From: Rhipicephalus microplus
Lineage: Eukaryota; Arthropoda; Arachnida; Ixodida; Ixodidae
Direction of reading: 5' to 3'
Assembly (NCBI RefSeq): GCF_043290135.1
Contig: NW_027464603.1
Location: 3,387,501 to 3,451,500 of the forward strand
Length of the DNA stretch: 64,000 nt
Numbering within the stretch: position 1 is the stretch's first letter; every line of letters starts with the position of its first letter. A model generated the notes under the pieces. That model made no database searches. It saw nothing but the letters and a program-made list of their open reading frames with translations, and was not told the DNA's origin. The position numbers and the translations under genes were made by a program. This document shows positions 12,801 to 25,700 of the stretch, in pieces.

Positions 12801-15800
12801 TAGGAACTCCACAACTAGAAACTCCACAGCTACAGACTCCACAACTACAGACTCCAAAACTAGAAACTCCACAGCTAGAGACTCCACAACTAGAAACTCC
12901 ACAAATACGAACCCCACGAATACAAACCCCGCCACTAGAAGCTCCATAACTAGAAACTCCGCAACTAGAAACTCCACAACTTGAGACTTCGCAACTAGAA
13001 ACTCCACAACTAGAAACACCACAACTAGAGACTCCACAACTACAAACTCCACAACTAGAAACTCCAGAACTAGGAACCTCACAACTAGAAACTCCACGAC
13101 TAGAAACTCCACAACTTGGGACTTCGCAACTAGAAACTCCACAATTGAGACTTCGCAACTAAAAACTCCGCAACTAGAAACTCCGCAACTAGAAACTCCA
13201 CAACTAGAGAATCCATAACTTGAAACACCACAACTAGATACTCCACAACTACAAATTCCACATCTAGAAACTCCAAATTTAGAAACTCCGCAACTAGAAA
13301 CTCCGCAACTTGAAACTCCACAACTAGAGACTCCATAACTAGGAACTCCACAACTAGAAACTCCACAACTACAGACTCCACAACTAGAAACTCTACAACT
13401 AGAAACTTCACAACTAGAAACTCCGCAACTAGAAACCCAGCAACTAAAACTCCACAACTAGAAACTCCACACCTATGAATTCCACAACTTGAAACTCCAC
13501 AACTAGAAACTCCACAACTAGAAACTCCACACCTAGAAACTCCGCAACTTGAAACTCCACAACTAGAAACTCCACAACTAGAAATTATGCAACTAGAAAC
13601 TCCGCAAATAGAAACTCCGCAACTAGAAACTCCAACCTACAGACTCCAGAACTAGGAACTTCACAACTAGAAACTCCACAATTACAGACTCCACAACTAC
13701 AAACTTCACAACTAGAAACTCCACAACCAGAAGCTCCGCAACTAGAAACTCCACAACTACGAAACTCACAACTAGAAATTCCACAACTAGAAACTCCACA
13801 ACTTGGGACTTCGCAACTAGAAACTCCACAACTTGAGACTTCGCAACTAGAAACTCGGCAACTAGAAACTCCCCAACTAGAAACTCCACAACTAGAAACT
13901 CCACAAATTGAAACACCACAACTAGATACTCCACAAACACAAATTCCACAATTAGAAACTCCACATCTAAAAACTCCGCAACTAGAAACTCCGCAACTAT
14001 TAACTCCACAACCAGAGACTCCATAACTTGAAACACCACAACTAGATACTGCACAACTACAAATTCCACATCTAGAAGCTCCAAATTTAGAAACTCCGCA
14101 TTTAGAAACTCCGCAACTTGAAACTCCACAACTACAGTCTCCATAACTAGGAACTTCACAACTAGAAATTCCACAACTACAGGCTCCACAACTACAAACT
14201 TCACAACTAGAAACTCCACAACCAGAAACTCCGCAACTAGAAACTCCACAACTAGAAAATCCACAACCAGAGACTCAACAACTTGAGACTCCACAACTAA
14301 AAACTCCACAACTAGAAACTCCACAACTAGAAACTCAACAACTAGATACTCCGCAACTACAAATTCTACAACTAGAAACTCCACAACTAGAAACTCTATA
14401 ACTAGAAACTCCACAACTAGAGACTCCATAACTAGGAACTCCACAACTAGAAACTCCACAGCTACAGACTCCACAACTACAGACTCCACAACTAGAAACT
14501 CCACAGCTAGAGACTCCACAACTAGAAACTCCACAAATACGAACCCCACGAATACAAACCCCGCCACTAGAAGCTCCATAACTAGAAACTCCGCAACTAG
14601 AAACTCCACAACTTGAGACTTCGCAACTAGAAACTCCACAACTAGAAACACCACAACTAGAGACTCCACAACTACAAACTCCACAACTAGAAACTCCACA
14701 ACTAGGAACCTCACAACTAGAAACTCCACGACTAGAAACTCCACAACTTGGGACTTCGCAACTAGAAACTCCACAATTGAGACTTCGCAACTAAAAACTC
14801 CGCAACTAGAAACTCCGCAACTAGAAACTCCACAACTAGAGAATCCATAACTTGAAACACCACAACTAGATACTCCACAACTACAAATTCCACATCTAGA
14901 AACTCCAAATTTAGAAACTCCGCAACTAGAAACTCCGCAACTTGAAACTCCACAACTAGAGACTCCATAACTAGGAACTCCACAACTAGAAACTCGACAA
15001 CTACAGACTCCACAACTAGAAACTCTACAACTAGAAACTTCACAACTAGAAACTCCGCAACTAGAAACCCAGCAACTAAAACTCCACAACTAGAAACTCC
15101 ACACCTATGAATTCCACAACTTGAAACTCCACAACTAGAAACTCCACAACTAGAAACTCCACACCTAGAAACTCCGCAACTAGAAACTCCACAACTAGAA
15201 ACTCCACAACTAGAAAGTATGCAACTAGAAACTCCGCAAATAGAAACTCCGCAACTAGAAACTCCACAGCTAGAGACTCCATAACTAGGAACTGCACAAC
15301 CAGAAACTCCACAACTACAGACTCCACAACTACAAACTCCACAACTAGAAACTCCACGACCGGAAACTCGGCAACTAGAAACTCCGCAACTAGAAACTCC
15401 ACAACTAGAAACTCCACAAATTGAAACACCACAACTAGATACTCCACAACTACAAACTCCACAACTAGAAACTCCACAACTAAAAACTCCGCAACTAGAA
15501 ACTCCACAACTTGAAACACCACAACTAGATACTCAACAACTACAAATTCCACAACTAGAAACTCCAAATTTAGAGACTCCGCAACTAGAAACTCCGAAAC
15601 TTGAAACTCCACAACCAGAGACTCAACAACTAGAGACTCCACAACTAGAAACTCCGCAACTAGAAACCCAGCAACTAGAAACTCCACAACTAGGAACTCC
15701 ACACCTATAAGTTCCACAACTTGAAACTCCACAACTAGAAACTCAACAACTAGAAACTCCACACCTAGAAACTCCGCAACTAGAAACTCCACAACTAGAA

Positions 15801-15916
15801 ACTTCTCAACTAGAAACTATGCAACTAGAAACTCCGCAACTAGAAACTCCACAGCTAGAACGTCCGCAACTAGAAACTCTGCAACTAGAAACTCCGCAAC
15901 TAGAAACTCCACAGCT
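7467..15916. repeat. 4087-bp offset duplication: 7467-11830 and 11554-15916
   Basis: Landmarks match at 4087 bp (7646/11733, 7925/12012) and at 4086 bp after the 1-bp loss near 13633 (10688/14774, 11023/15109). The copies overlap the 2364-bp and 6451-bp duplications, so several exchanges are superimposed here. The copies part at about 11830/15916, where the left has a CAAGTAG monomer and the right has CAACTAG. Confidence 0.75.
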
Positions 15917-18900
15917 AGAAACTCCACAACTAGAAACTCCACAACTAGAAACTCCACAACTAGAGACTCCACAACTTGGGACTTCGCAACTAGAAACTCC
16001 ACAACTTGAGACTTCGCAACTAGAAACTCGGCAACTAGAAACTCCCCAACTAGAAACTCCACAACTACAAACTCCACAAATTGAAACACCACAACTAGAT
16101 ACTCCACAACTACAAATTCCACAACTAGAAACTCCACATCTAAAAACTCCGCAACTAGAAACTCCGCAACTAATAACTCCAGAACCAGAGACTCCATAAC
16201 TTGAAACACCACAACTAGATACTGCACAACTACAAATTCCACATCTAGAAGCTCCAAATTTAGAAACTCCGCATTTAGAAACTCCGCAACTTGAAACTCC
16301 ACAACTACAGTCTCCATAACTAGGAACTTCACAACTAGAAATTCCACAACTACAGGCTCCACAACTACAAACTTCAAAACTAGAAACTCCACAACCAAAA
16401 ACTCCGCAACTAGAAACTCCACAACTAGAAAATCCACAACCAGAGACTCAACAACTTGAGACTCCACAACTAAAAACTCCACAACTAGAAACTCCACAAC
16501 TAGAAACTCAACAACTAGATACTCCGCAACTACAAATTCTACAACTAGAAACTCCACAACTAGAAACTCTATAACTAGAAACTCCACAACTAGAGACTCC
16601 ATAACTAGGAACTCCACAACTAGAAACTCCACAGCTACAGACTCCACAACTACAGACTCCACAACTAGAAACTCCACAGCTAGAGACTCCACAACTAGAA
16701 ACTCCACAAATACGAACCCCACGAATACAAACCCCGCCACTAGAAGCTCCATAACTAGAAACTCCGCAACTAGAAACTCCACAACTTGAGACTTCGCAAC
16801 TAGAAACTCCACAACTAGAAACACCACAACTAGAGACTCCACAACTACAAACTCCACAACTAGAAACTCCAGAACTAGGAACCTCACAACTAGAAACTCC
16901 ACGACTAGAAACTCCACAACTTGGGACTTCGCAACTAGAAACTCCACAATTGAGACTTCGCAACTAAAAACTCCGCAACTAGAAACTCCGCAACTAGAAA
17001 CTCCACAACTAGAGAATCCATAACTTGAAACACCACAACTAGATACTCCACAACTACAAATTCCACATCTAGAAACTCCAAATTTAGAAACTCCGCAACT
17101 AGAAACTCCGCAACTTGAAACTCCACAACTAGAGACTCCATAACTAGGAACTCCACAACTAGAAACTCCACAACTACAGACTCCACAACTAGAAACTCTA
17201 CAACTAGAAACTTCACAACTAGAAACTCCGCAACTAGAAACCCAGCAACTAAAACTCCACAACTAGAAACTCCACACCTATGAATTCCACAACTTGAAAC
17301 TCCACAACTAGAAACTCCACAACTAGAAACTCCACACCTAGAAACTCCGCAACTTGAAACTCCACAACTAGAAACTCCACAACTAGAAATTATGCAACTA
17401 GAAACTCCGCAAATAGAAACTCCGCAACTAGAAACTCCACAACTACAGACTCCAGAACTAGGAACTTCACAACTAGAAACTCCACAATTACAGACTCCAC
17501 AACTACAAACTTCACAACTAGAAACTCCACAACCAGAAACTCCGCAACTAGAAACTCCACAACTACGAAACTCACAACTAGAAATTCCACAACTAGAAAC
17601 TCCACAACTTGGGACTTCGCAACTAGAAACTCCACAACTTGAGACTTCGCAACTAGAAACTCGGCAACTAGAAACTCCCCAACTAGAAACTCCACAACTA
17701 GAAACTCCACAAATTGAAACACCACAACTAGATACTCCACAAACACAAATTCCACAATTAGAAACTCCACATCTAAAAACTCCGCAACTAGAAACTCCGC
17801 AACTATTAACTCCACAACCAGAGACTCCATAACTTGAAACACCACAACTAGATACTGCACAACTACAAATTCCACATCTAGAAGCTCCAAATTTAGAAAC
17901 TCCGCATTTAGAAACTCCGCAACTTGAAACTCCACAACTACAGTCTCCATAACTAGGAACTTCACAACTAGAAATTCCACAACTACAGGCTCCACAACTA
18001 CAAACTTCACAACTAGAAACTCCACAACCAGAAACTCCGCAACTAGAAACTCCACAACTAGAAAATCCACAACCAGAGACTCAACAACTTGAGACTCCAC
18101 AACTAAAAACTCCACAACTAGAAACTCCACAACTAGAAACTCAACAACTAGATACTCCGCAACTACAAATTCTACAACTAGAAACTCCACAACTAGAAAC
18201 TCTATAACTAGAAACTCCACAACTAGAGACTCCATAACTAGGAACTCCACAACTAGAAACTCCACAGCTACAGACTCCACAACTACAGACTCCACAACTA
18301 GAAACTCCACAGCTAGAGACTCCACAACTAGAAACTCCACAAATACGAACCCCACGAATACAAACCCCGCCACTAGAAGCTCCATAACTAGAAACTCCGC
18401 AACTAGAAACTCCACAACTTGAGACTTCGCAACTAGAAACTCCACAACTAGAAACACCACAACTAGAGACTCCACAACTACAAACTCCACAACTAGAAAC
18501 TCCACAACTAGGAACCTCACAACTAGAAACTCCACGACTAGAAACTCCACAACTTGGGACTTCGCAACTAGAAACTCCACAATTGAGACTTCGCAACTAA
18601 AAACTCCGCAACTAGAAACTCCGCAACTAGAAACTCCACAACTAGAGAATCCATAACTAGGAACTCCACAACTAGAAACTCCACAACTACAGACTCCACA
18701 ACTAGAAACTCTACAACTAGAAACTTCACAACTAGAAACTCCGCAACTAGAAACCCAGCAACTAAAACTCCACAACTAGAAACTCCACACCTATGAATTC
18801 CACAACTTGAAACTCCACAACTAGAAACTCCACAACTAGAAACTCCACACCTAGAAACTCCGCAACTAGAAACTCCACAACTAGAAACTCCACAACTAGA

Positions 18901-21120
18901 AAGTATGCAACTAGAAACTCCGCAAATAGAAACTCCGCAACTAGAAACTCCACAGCTAGAGACTCCATAACTAGGAACTGCACAACCAGAAACTCCACAA
19001 CTACAGACTCCACAACTACAAACTCCACAACTAGAAACTCCACGACCGGAAACTCGGCAACTAGAAACTCCGCAACTAGAAACTCCACAACTAGAAACTC
19101 CACAAATTGAAACACCACAACTAGATACTCCACAACTACAAACTCCACAACTAGAAACTCCACAACTAAAAACTCCGCAACTAGAAACTCCACAACTTGA
19201 AACACCACAACTAGATACTCAACAACTACAAATTCCACAACTAGAAACTCCAAATTTAAAGACTCCGCAACTAGAAACTCCGAAACTTGAAACTCCACAA
19301 CCACAGACTCAACAACTAGAGACTCCACAACTAGAAACTCCGCAACTAGAAACCCAGCAACTAGAAACTCCACAACTAGGAACTCCACACCTATAAGTTT
19401 CACAACTTGAAACTCCACAACTAGAAACTCAACAACTAGAAACTCCACACCTAGAAACTCCGCAACTAGAAACTCCACAACTAGAAACTTCTCAACTAGA
19501 AACTATGGAACTAGAAACTCCGCAACTAGAAACTCCACAGCTAGAACGTCCGCAACTAGAAACTCTGCAACTAGAAACTCCGCAACTAGAAACTCCACAG
19601 CTAGAAACTCCACAACTAGAAACTCCACAACTAGAAACTCCACAACTAGAGACTCCACAACTTGGGACTTCGCAACTAGAAACTCCACAACTTGAGACTT
19701 CGCAACTAGAAACACGGCAACTAGAAACTCCCCAACTAGAAACTCCACAACTAGAAACTCCACAAATTGAAACACCACAACTAGATACTCCACAACTACA
19801 AATTCCACAACTAGAAACTCCACATCTAAAAACTCCGCAACTAGAAACTCCGCAACTAATAACTCCAGAACCAGAGACTCCATAACTTGAAACACCACAA
19901 CTAGATACTGCACAACTACAAATTCCACATCTAGAAGCTCCAAATTTAGAAACTCCGCATTTAGAAACTCCGCAACTTGAAACTCCACAACTACAGTCTC
20001 CATAACTAGGAACTTCACAACTAGAAATTCCACAACTACAGGCTCCACAACTACAAACTTCAAAACTAGAAACTCCACAACCAGAAACTCCGCAACTAGA
20101 AACTCCACAACTAGAAAATCCACAACCAGAGACTCAACAACTTGAGACTCCACAACTAAAAACTCCACAACTAGAAACTCCACAACTAGAAACTCAACAA
20201 CTAGATACTCCGCAACTACAAATTCTACAACTAGAAACTCCACAACTAGAAACTCTATAACTAGAAACTCCACAACTAGAGACTCCATAACTAGGAACTC
20301 CACAACTAGAAACTCCACAGCTACAGACTCCACAACTACAGACTCCACAACTAGAAACTCCACAGCTAGAGACTCCACAACTAGAAACTCCACAAATACG
20401 AACCCCACGAATACAAACCCCGCCACTAGAAGCTCCATAACTAGAAACTCCGCAACTAGAAACTCCACAACTTGAGACTTCGCAACTAGAAACTCCACAA
20501 CTAGAAACACCACAACTAGAGACTCCACAACTACAAACTCCACAACTAGAAACTCCAGAACTAGGAACCTCACAACTAGAAACTCCACGACTAGAAACTC
20601 CACAACTTGGGACTTCGCAACTAGAAACTCCACAATTGAGACTTCGCAACTAAAAACTCCGCAACTAGAAACTCCGCAACTAGAAACTCCACAACTAGAG
20701 AATCCATAACTTGAAACACCACAACTAGATACTCCACAACTACAAATTCCACATCTAGAAACTCCAAATTTAGAAACTCCGCAACTAGAAACTCCGCAAC
20801 TTGAAACTCCACAACTAGAGACTCCATAACTAGGAACTCTACAACTAGAAACTCCACAACTACAGACTCCACAACTAGAAACTCTACAACTAGAAACTTC
20901 ACAACTAGAAACTCCGCAACTAGAAACCCAGCAACTAAAACTCCACAACTAGAAACTCCACACCTATGAATTCCACAACTTGAAACTCCACAACTAGAAA
21001 CTCCACAACTAGAAACTCCACACCTAGAAACTCCGCAACTTGAAACTCCACAACTAGAAACTCCACAACTAGAAATTATGCAACTAGAAACTCCGCAAAT
21101 AGAAACTCCGCTACTAGAAA
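12005..21120. repeat. Three copies of a ~3.7-3.8-kb HOR
   Basis: Copies are 12005-15809, 15810-19495 and a partial third copy from 19496 to about 21120. Offsets are 3805-3806 bp between the first two, dropping to 3686 bp after a 120-bp (eight-monomer) deletion near 18651, then 3686 bp between the second and third. Each full unit is one long plus one short module. The third copy ends where its monomer order switches to the CACAGCTAGAGACTCC type. Confidence 0.8.
18645..18665. other. 120-bp (eight-monomer) deletion junction
   Basis: Relative to the sister module, the sequence jumps between two identical CCATAACT strings that lie exactly 120 bp apart at 14845 and 14965. The same junction appears near 33041-33050 because this region lies inside the 14.39-kb duplication. 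It is the simple product of slippage or unequal exchange between variants sharing a short identical string. Confidence 0.8.
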
Positions 21121-22696
21121 CTCCACAGCTAGAGACTCCATAACTAGGAACTGCACAACCAGAAACTCCACGACCGGAAACTCGGCAACTAGAAACTCCG
21201 CAACTAGAAACTCCACAACTAGAAACTCCACAAATTGAAACACCACAACTAGATACTCCACAACTACAAACTCCACAACTAGAAACTCCACAACTAAAAA
21301 CTCCGCAACTAGAAACTCCACAACTTGAAACACCACAACTAGATACTAAACAACTACAAATTCCACAACTAGAAACTCCAAGTTTAGAGACTCCGCAACT
21401 AGAAACTCCGCAACTTGAAACTCCACAACTAGACACTCCATAACTAGGAACTCCAACACTAGAAACTCCAAATTTAGAAACTCCGCAACTAGACACTCTG
21501 CAACTAGAAACTCCACAACCAGAAACTCCGCAACTAGAAACTCCACAACTAGAAAATCCACAACCAGAGACTCAACAACTAGAGACTCCACAACTAAAAA
21601 CTCCACAACTAGAAACTCCGCAACTAGAAACCCAGCAACTAGAAACTCCACAACTAGGAACTCCACACCTATAGGTTCCAAAACTTGAAACTCCACAACT
21701 AGAAACTCAACAACTAGAAACTCCACACCTAGAAACTCCGCAACTAGAAACTCCACAACTAGAAACTTCACAACTAGAAACTATGCAACTAGAAACTCTG
21801 CAACTAGAAACTCCACAGCTAGAACGTCCGTAACTAGAAACTCTGGAACTAGAAACTCCGCAACTAGAAACTCCACAGCTAGAAACTCCACAAGTAGAAA
21901 CTCCACAACTAGAAACTCCACAACTAGAGACTCCACAACTAGAGACTACGCAACTAGAAACTCCACAGCTAGAAACTCCGCAACTAGAAACTCCGCACTT
22001 AGAAACCCCACAGAGACTCCGCAACTAGAAACTCCACAACTAGAAACTCCACAACTAGAAACTATGCAACTAGAAACTCCGCAACTAGAAACTCCACAGC
22101 TAGAACATCCGCAACTAGAAACTCTGCAACTAGAAACTCCGCAACTAGAAACTCCACAACTAGAAACTCCACAACTAGAAACTCCACAACTAGAAACTCC
22201 ACAACTAGAGACTCCACAACTAGAGACTCCGCAACTAAAAACTCCACAGCTAGAAACTCCGCAACTAGAAACTCCGCAACAAGAAACTCCACAACTAGAG
22301 AGTCCGCAGCTATAAACTCCACAACTTGAAACTCTGCAACTCGAAACTCTGCAACTAGAAAATCCCCAACTAGAAACTACACAACTAGAATCTCCGCAAC
22401 TCGAAACTCCACAACTAGAGACTCCATAACTAGGAACTCCACAACTACAAACTCCACAAGTAGAAACTCCACAACCGGAAACTCCGCAGCTAGAAACTCA
22501 GCAACTAGAAACTCCACAACTAGAAATTCCACAACCAGAGACTCAACAACTTGAGACTCCACAACTAAAAACTCCACAACTAGAAACTCCACAACTAGAA
22601 ACTCAACAACTAGAAACCCAGCAAATAGAAACTCCAAAACTAGAAACTCCACAACTAGACACTTCGCAACTAGAAACTCCACAACTAGAGACTCCA

Positions 22697-22709
22697 CTAG
22701 AAAACTCCG
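22697..22709. repeat. 13-bp monomer CTAGAAAACTCCG
   Basis: The monomer has lost CAA at its left and gained one A. The same form sits near 37072, 42938, 45882 and 51583, each time just before the CCTCAC boundary of the 5.87-kb HOR. A related 16-bp form, CAACTAGAAAACTCCG, occurs at 26482-26497 and equivalents (40857, 43801, 49503, 54758, 57425, 60212). Confidence 0.8.
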
Positions 22710-22734
22710 CAACTAGAAATTCCACAATTGCGAA

Positions 22735-25700
22735 CCTCACAACTTGAAACTCCACAACTAGAAACTCTGCAACTAGAAACTCCACAGCTAGAAACTCCAC
22801 AACCTGAGACTTGGAAACTAGAAACTCGGCAACTAGAAACTCAACAACCAGAAACTCCACAACTAGAAACTCCACAACTAGAAACTCCACAACTTGAAAC
22901 ACCACAACTAGATACTCCACAACAACAAATTCCACAACTAGAAACTCCAAATTTAGAAACTCCACAACTATAAACTCCACACCTATAAATTCCACAACTA
23001 GAAACTCCACACCTAGAAACTCCGCAACTAGAAACTCCACAACTAGAAACTCCACAACTAGAAACTATGCAACTAGAAACTCCACAGCTAGAGACTCCAT
23101 AACTAGGAACTCCACAACTAGAAACTCCACACCTTGAAACCCCACAACTAGATACTCCGCAACTACAAATTCCACAACTAGAAACTCCACAACTAGAACC
23201 TCCATAACTAGAAACTCTGCAACAAGAAACTCCCCAACTAGAGACTCCATAACTAGGATCTCCACAACTAGAAACTCCACAGCTACAGACTCCAAAACTA
23301 GAAACTCCACAGCTAGAGACTCCACAACTAGAAACTCCACAAATACGAACCCCACAAATACGAACCCCGCAACTAGAAGCTCCATAACTAGAAACTCCGC
23401 AACTAGAAACTCTACAACTTGAGACTTTGCAACTAGAAACTCCACTACTAGAAACACCACAACTAGAGATTCCACAACTACAAACTCAACAACTAGAAAC
23501 TCCGCAACTACGAAACTCACAACTAGAAACTCCACAACTAGAAACTCCACAACTTGGGACTTCGCAACTAGAAACTCCACAACTTGAGACTTCGCAACTA
23601 GAAACTCGGCAACTACAAACTCCCCAACTAGAAACTCCACAACTAGAAACTCCACAAATTGAAACACCACAACTAGATACTCCACAACTACAAATTCCAC
23701 AACTAGAAACTCCACATATAAAAACTCCGCAACTAGAAACTCCGCAACTATTAACTCCACAACCAGAGACTCCATAACTTGAAACACCACAACTAGATAC
23801 TGCACAACTACAAATTCCACATCTAGAAACTCCAAAATTAGAAACTCCGCATTTAGAAACTCCGCAACTTGAAACTCCACAACTACAGTCTCCATAACTA
23901 GGAACTTCACAACTAGAAATTCCACAACTACAGGCTCCACAATTACAAACTTCACAACTAGAAACTCCACAACCAGAAACTCCGCAACTAGAAACTCCAC
24001 AACTAGAAAATCCACAACCAGAGACTCAACAACTTGAGACTCCACAACTAAAAACTCCACAACTAGAAACTCCACAACTAGAAACTCAACAACTAGATAC
24101 TCCGCAACTACAAATTCTACAACTAGAGACTCCATAACTAAAAACTCCACAACTAGAAACTCCACAGCTACAGACTCCACAACTACAGACTCCACAACTA
24201 GAAACTCCACAGCTAGAGACTCCACAACTAGAAACTCCACAAATACGAACCCCACGAATACGAACCCCGCAACTAGAAGCTCCATAACTAGAAACTCCGC
24301 AACTAGAAACTCCACAACTTGAGACTTCGCAACTAGAAACTCCACAACTAGAAACACCACAACTAGAGACTGCACAACTACAAACTCCACAACTAGAAAC
24401 TCCACAACTAGGAACCTCACAACTAGAAACTCCACGACTAGAAACTCCACAACTTGGGACTTCGCAACTAGAAACTCCACAATTGAGACTTCGCAACTAA
24501 GAACTCCGCAACTAGAAACTCCGCAACTAGAAACTCCACAACTAGAGAATCCATAACTTGAAACACCACAACTAGATACTCCACAACTACAAATTCCACA
24601 TCTAGAAACTCCAAATTTAGAAACTCCGCAACTAGAAACTCCGCAACTTGAAATTCCACAACTAGAGACTCCATAACTAGGAACTCCACAACTAGAAACT
24701 CCACAACTACAGACTCCACAACTAGAAACTCTACAACTAGAAACTCCACAACTAGAAACTCCGCAACTAGAAACCCAGCAACTAAAACTCCACAACTAGA
24801 AACTCCACACTTATGAATTCCACAACTTGAAACTCCACAACTAGAAACTCCACAACTAGAAACTCCACACCTAGAAACTCCGCAACTAGAAACTCCACAA
24901 CTAGAAACTCCACAACTAGAAAGTATGCAACTAGAAACTCCGCAAATAGAAACTCCGCAACTAGAAACTCCACAGCTAGAGACTCCATAACTAGGAACTG
25001 CACAACCAGAAACTCCACAACTACAGACTTCACAACTACAAACTCCACAACTAGAAACTCCACGACCGGAAACTCGGCAACTAGAAACTCCGCAACTAGA
25101 AACTCCACAACTAGAAACTCCACAATTTGAAACACCACAACTAGATACTCCACAACTACAAACTCCACAACTACAAACTCCACAACTAAAAACTCCGCAA
25201 CTAGAAACTCCACAACTTGAAACACCACAACTAGACACTCAACAACTACAAATTCCACAACTAGAAACTCCAAATTTAGAGACTCCGCAACTAGAAACTC
25301 CGCAACTTGAAACTCCACAACAAGAGACTCCATAACTAGGAACTCCAACACTAGAAACTCCAAATTTAGAAACTCCGCAACTAGACACTCCGCAACTAGA
25401 AACTCCACAACCAGAAACTCCGCAACTAGAAACTCCACAACTAGAAATTCCACAACCAGAGACTCAACAACTAGAGACTCCACAACTAAAAACTCCACAA
25501 CTAGAAACTCCACAACTAGAAACTCCGCAACTAGAAACCCAGCAACTAGAAACTCCACAGCTAGGAACTCCACACCTATAAGTTCCACAACTTGAAACTC
25601 CACAACTAGAAACTCAACAACTAGAAACTCCACACCTAGAAACTCCACAACTAGAAACTCCACAACTAGAAACTTCACAACTAGAAACTATGCAACTAGA

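Larger units (their letters stand above)
3286..13912. repeat. 6451-bp offset duplication: 3286-7462 and 9737-13912
   Basis: A segment of about 4.18 kb is present twice with a constant offset of 6451 bp. Matching landmarks include the 14-bp CAATTG monomer (4237/10688 and 6691/13142), the EcoRI-bearing monomer (4572/11023 and 7026/13477), the 11-bp monomer (5510/11961) and the ATG-bearing monomer (7136/13587). Near 13633 the right copy has lost one base. Past 7462/13912 the copies take different continuations. Confidence 0.8.
4237..20646. repeat. Module ladder marked by a 14-bp CAATTG monomer
   Basis: The 14-bp monomer CAATTGAGACTTCG recurs at 4237, 6691, 9055, 10688, 13142, 14774, 16947, 18580 and 20633. 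The spacings are 2454, 2364, 1633, 2454, 1632, 2173, 1633 and 2053 bp. Short (~1.63 kb) and long (~2.05-2.45 kb) modules therefore alternate almost regularly, forming dimers of about 3.7-4.1 kb. Within each module a second 14-bp monomer, CAACTAAAACTCCA, and a GAATTC-bearing monomer follow about 300-340 bp downstream of the marker (about 215 bp where 120 bp has been lost). Confidence 0.85.
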
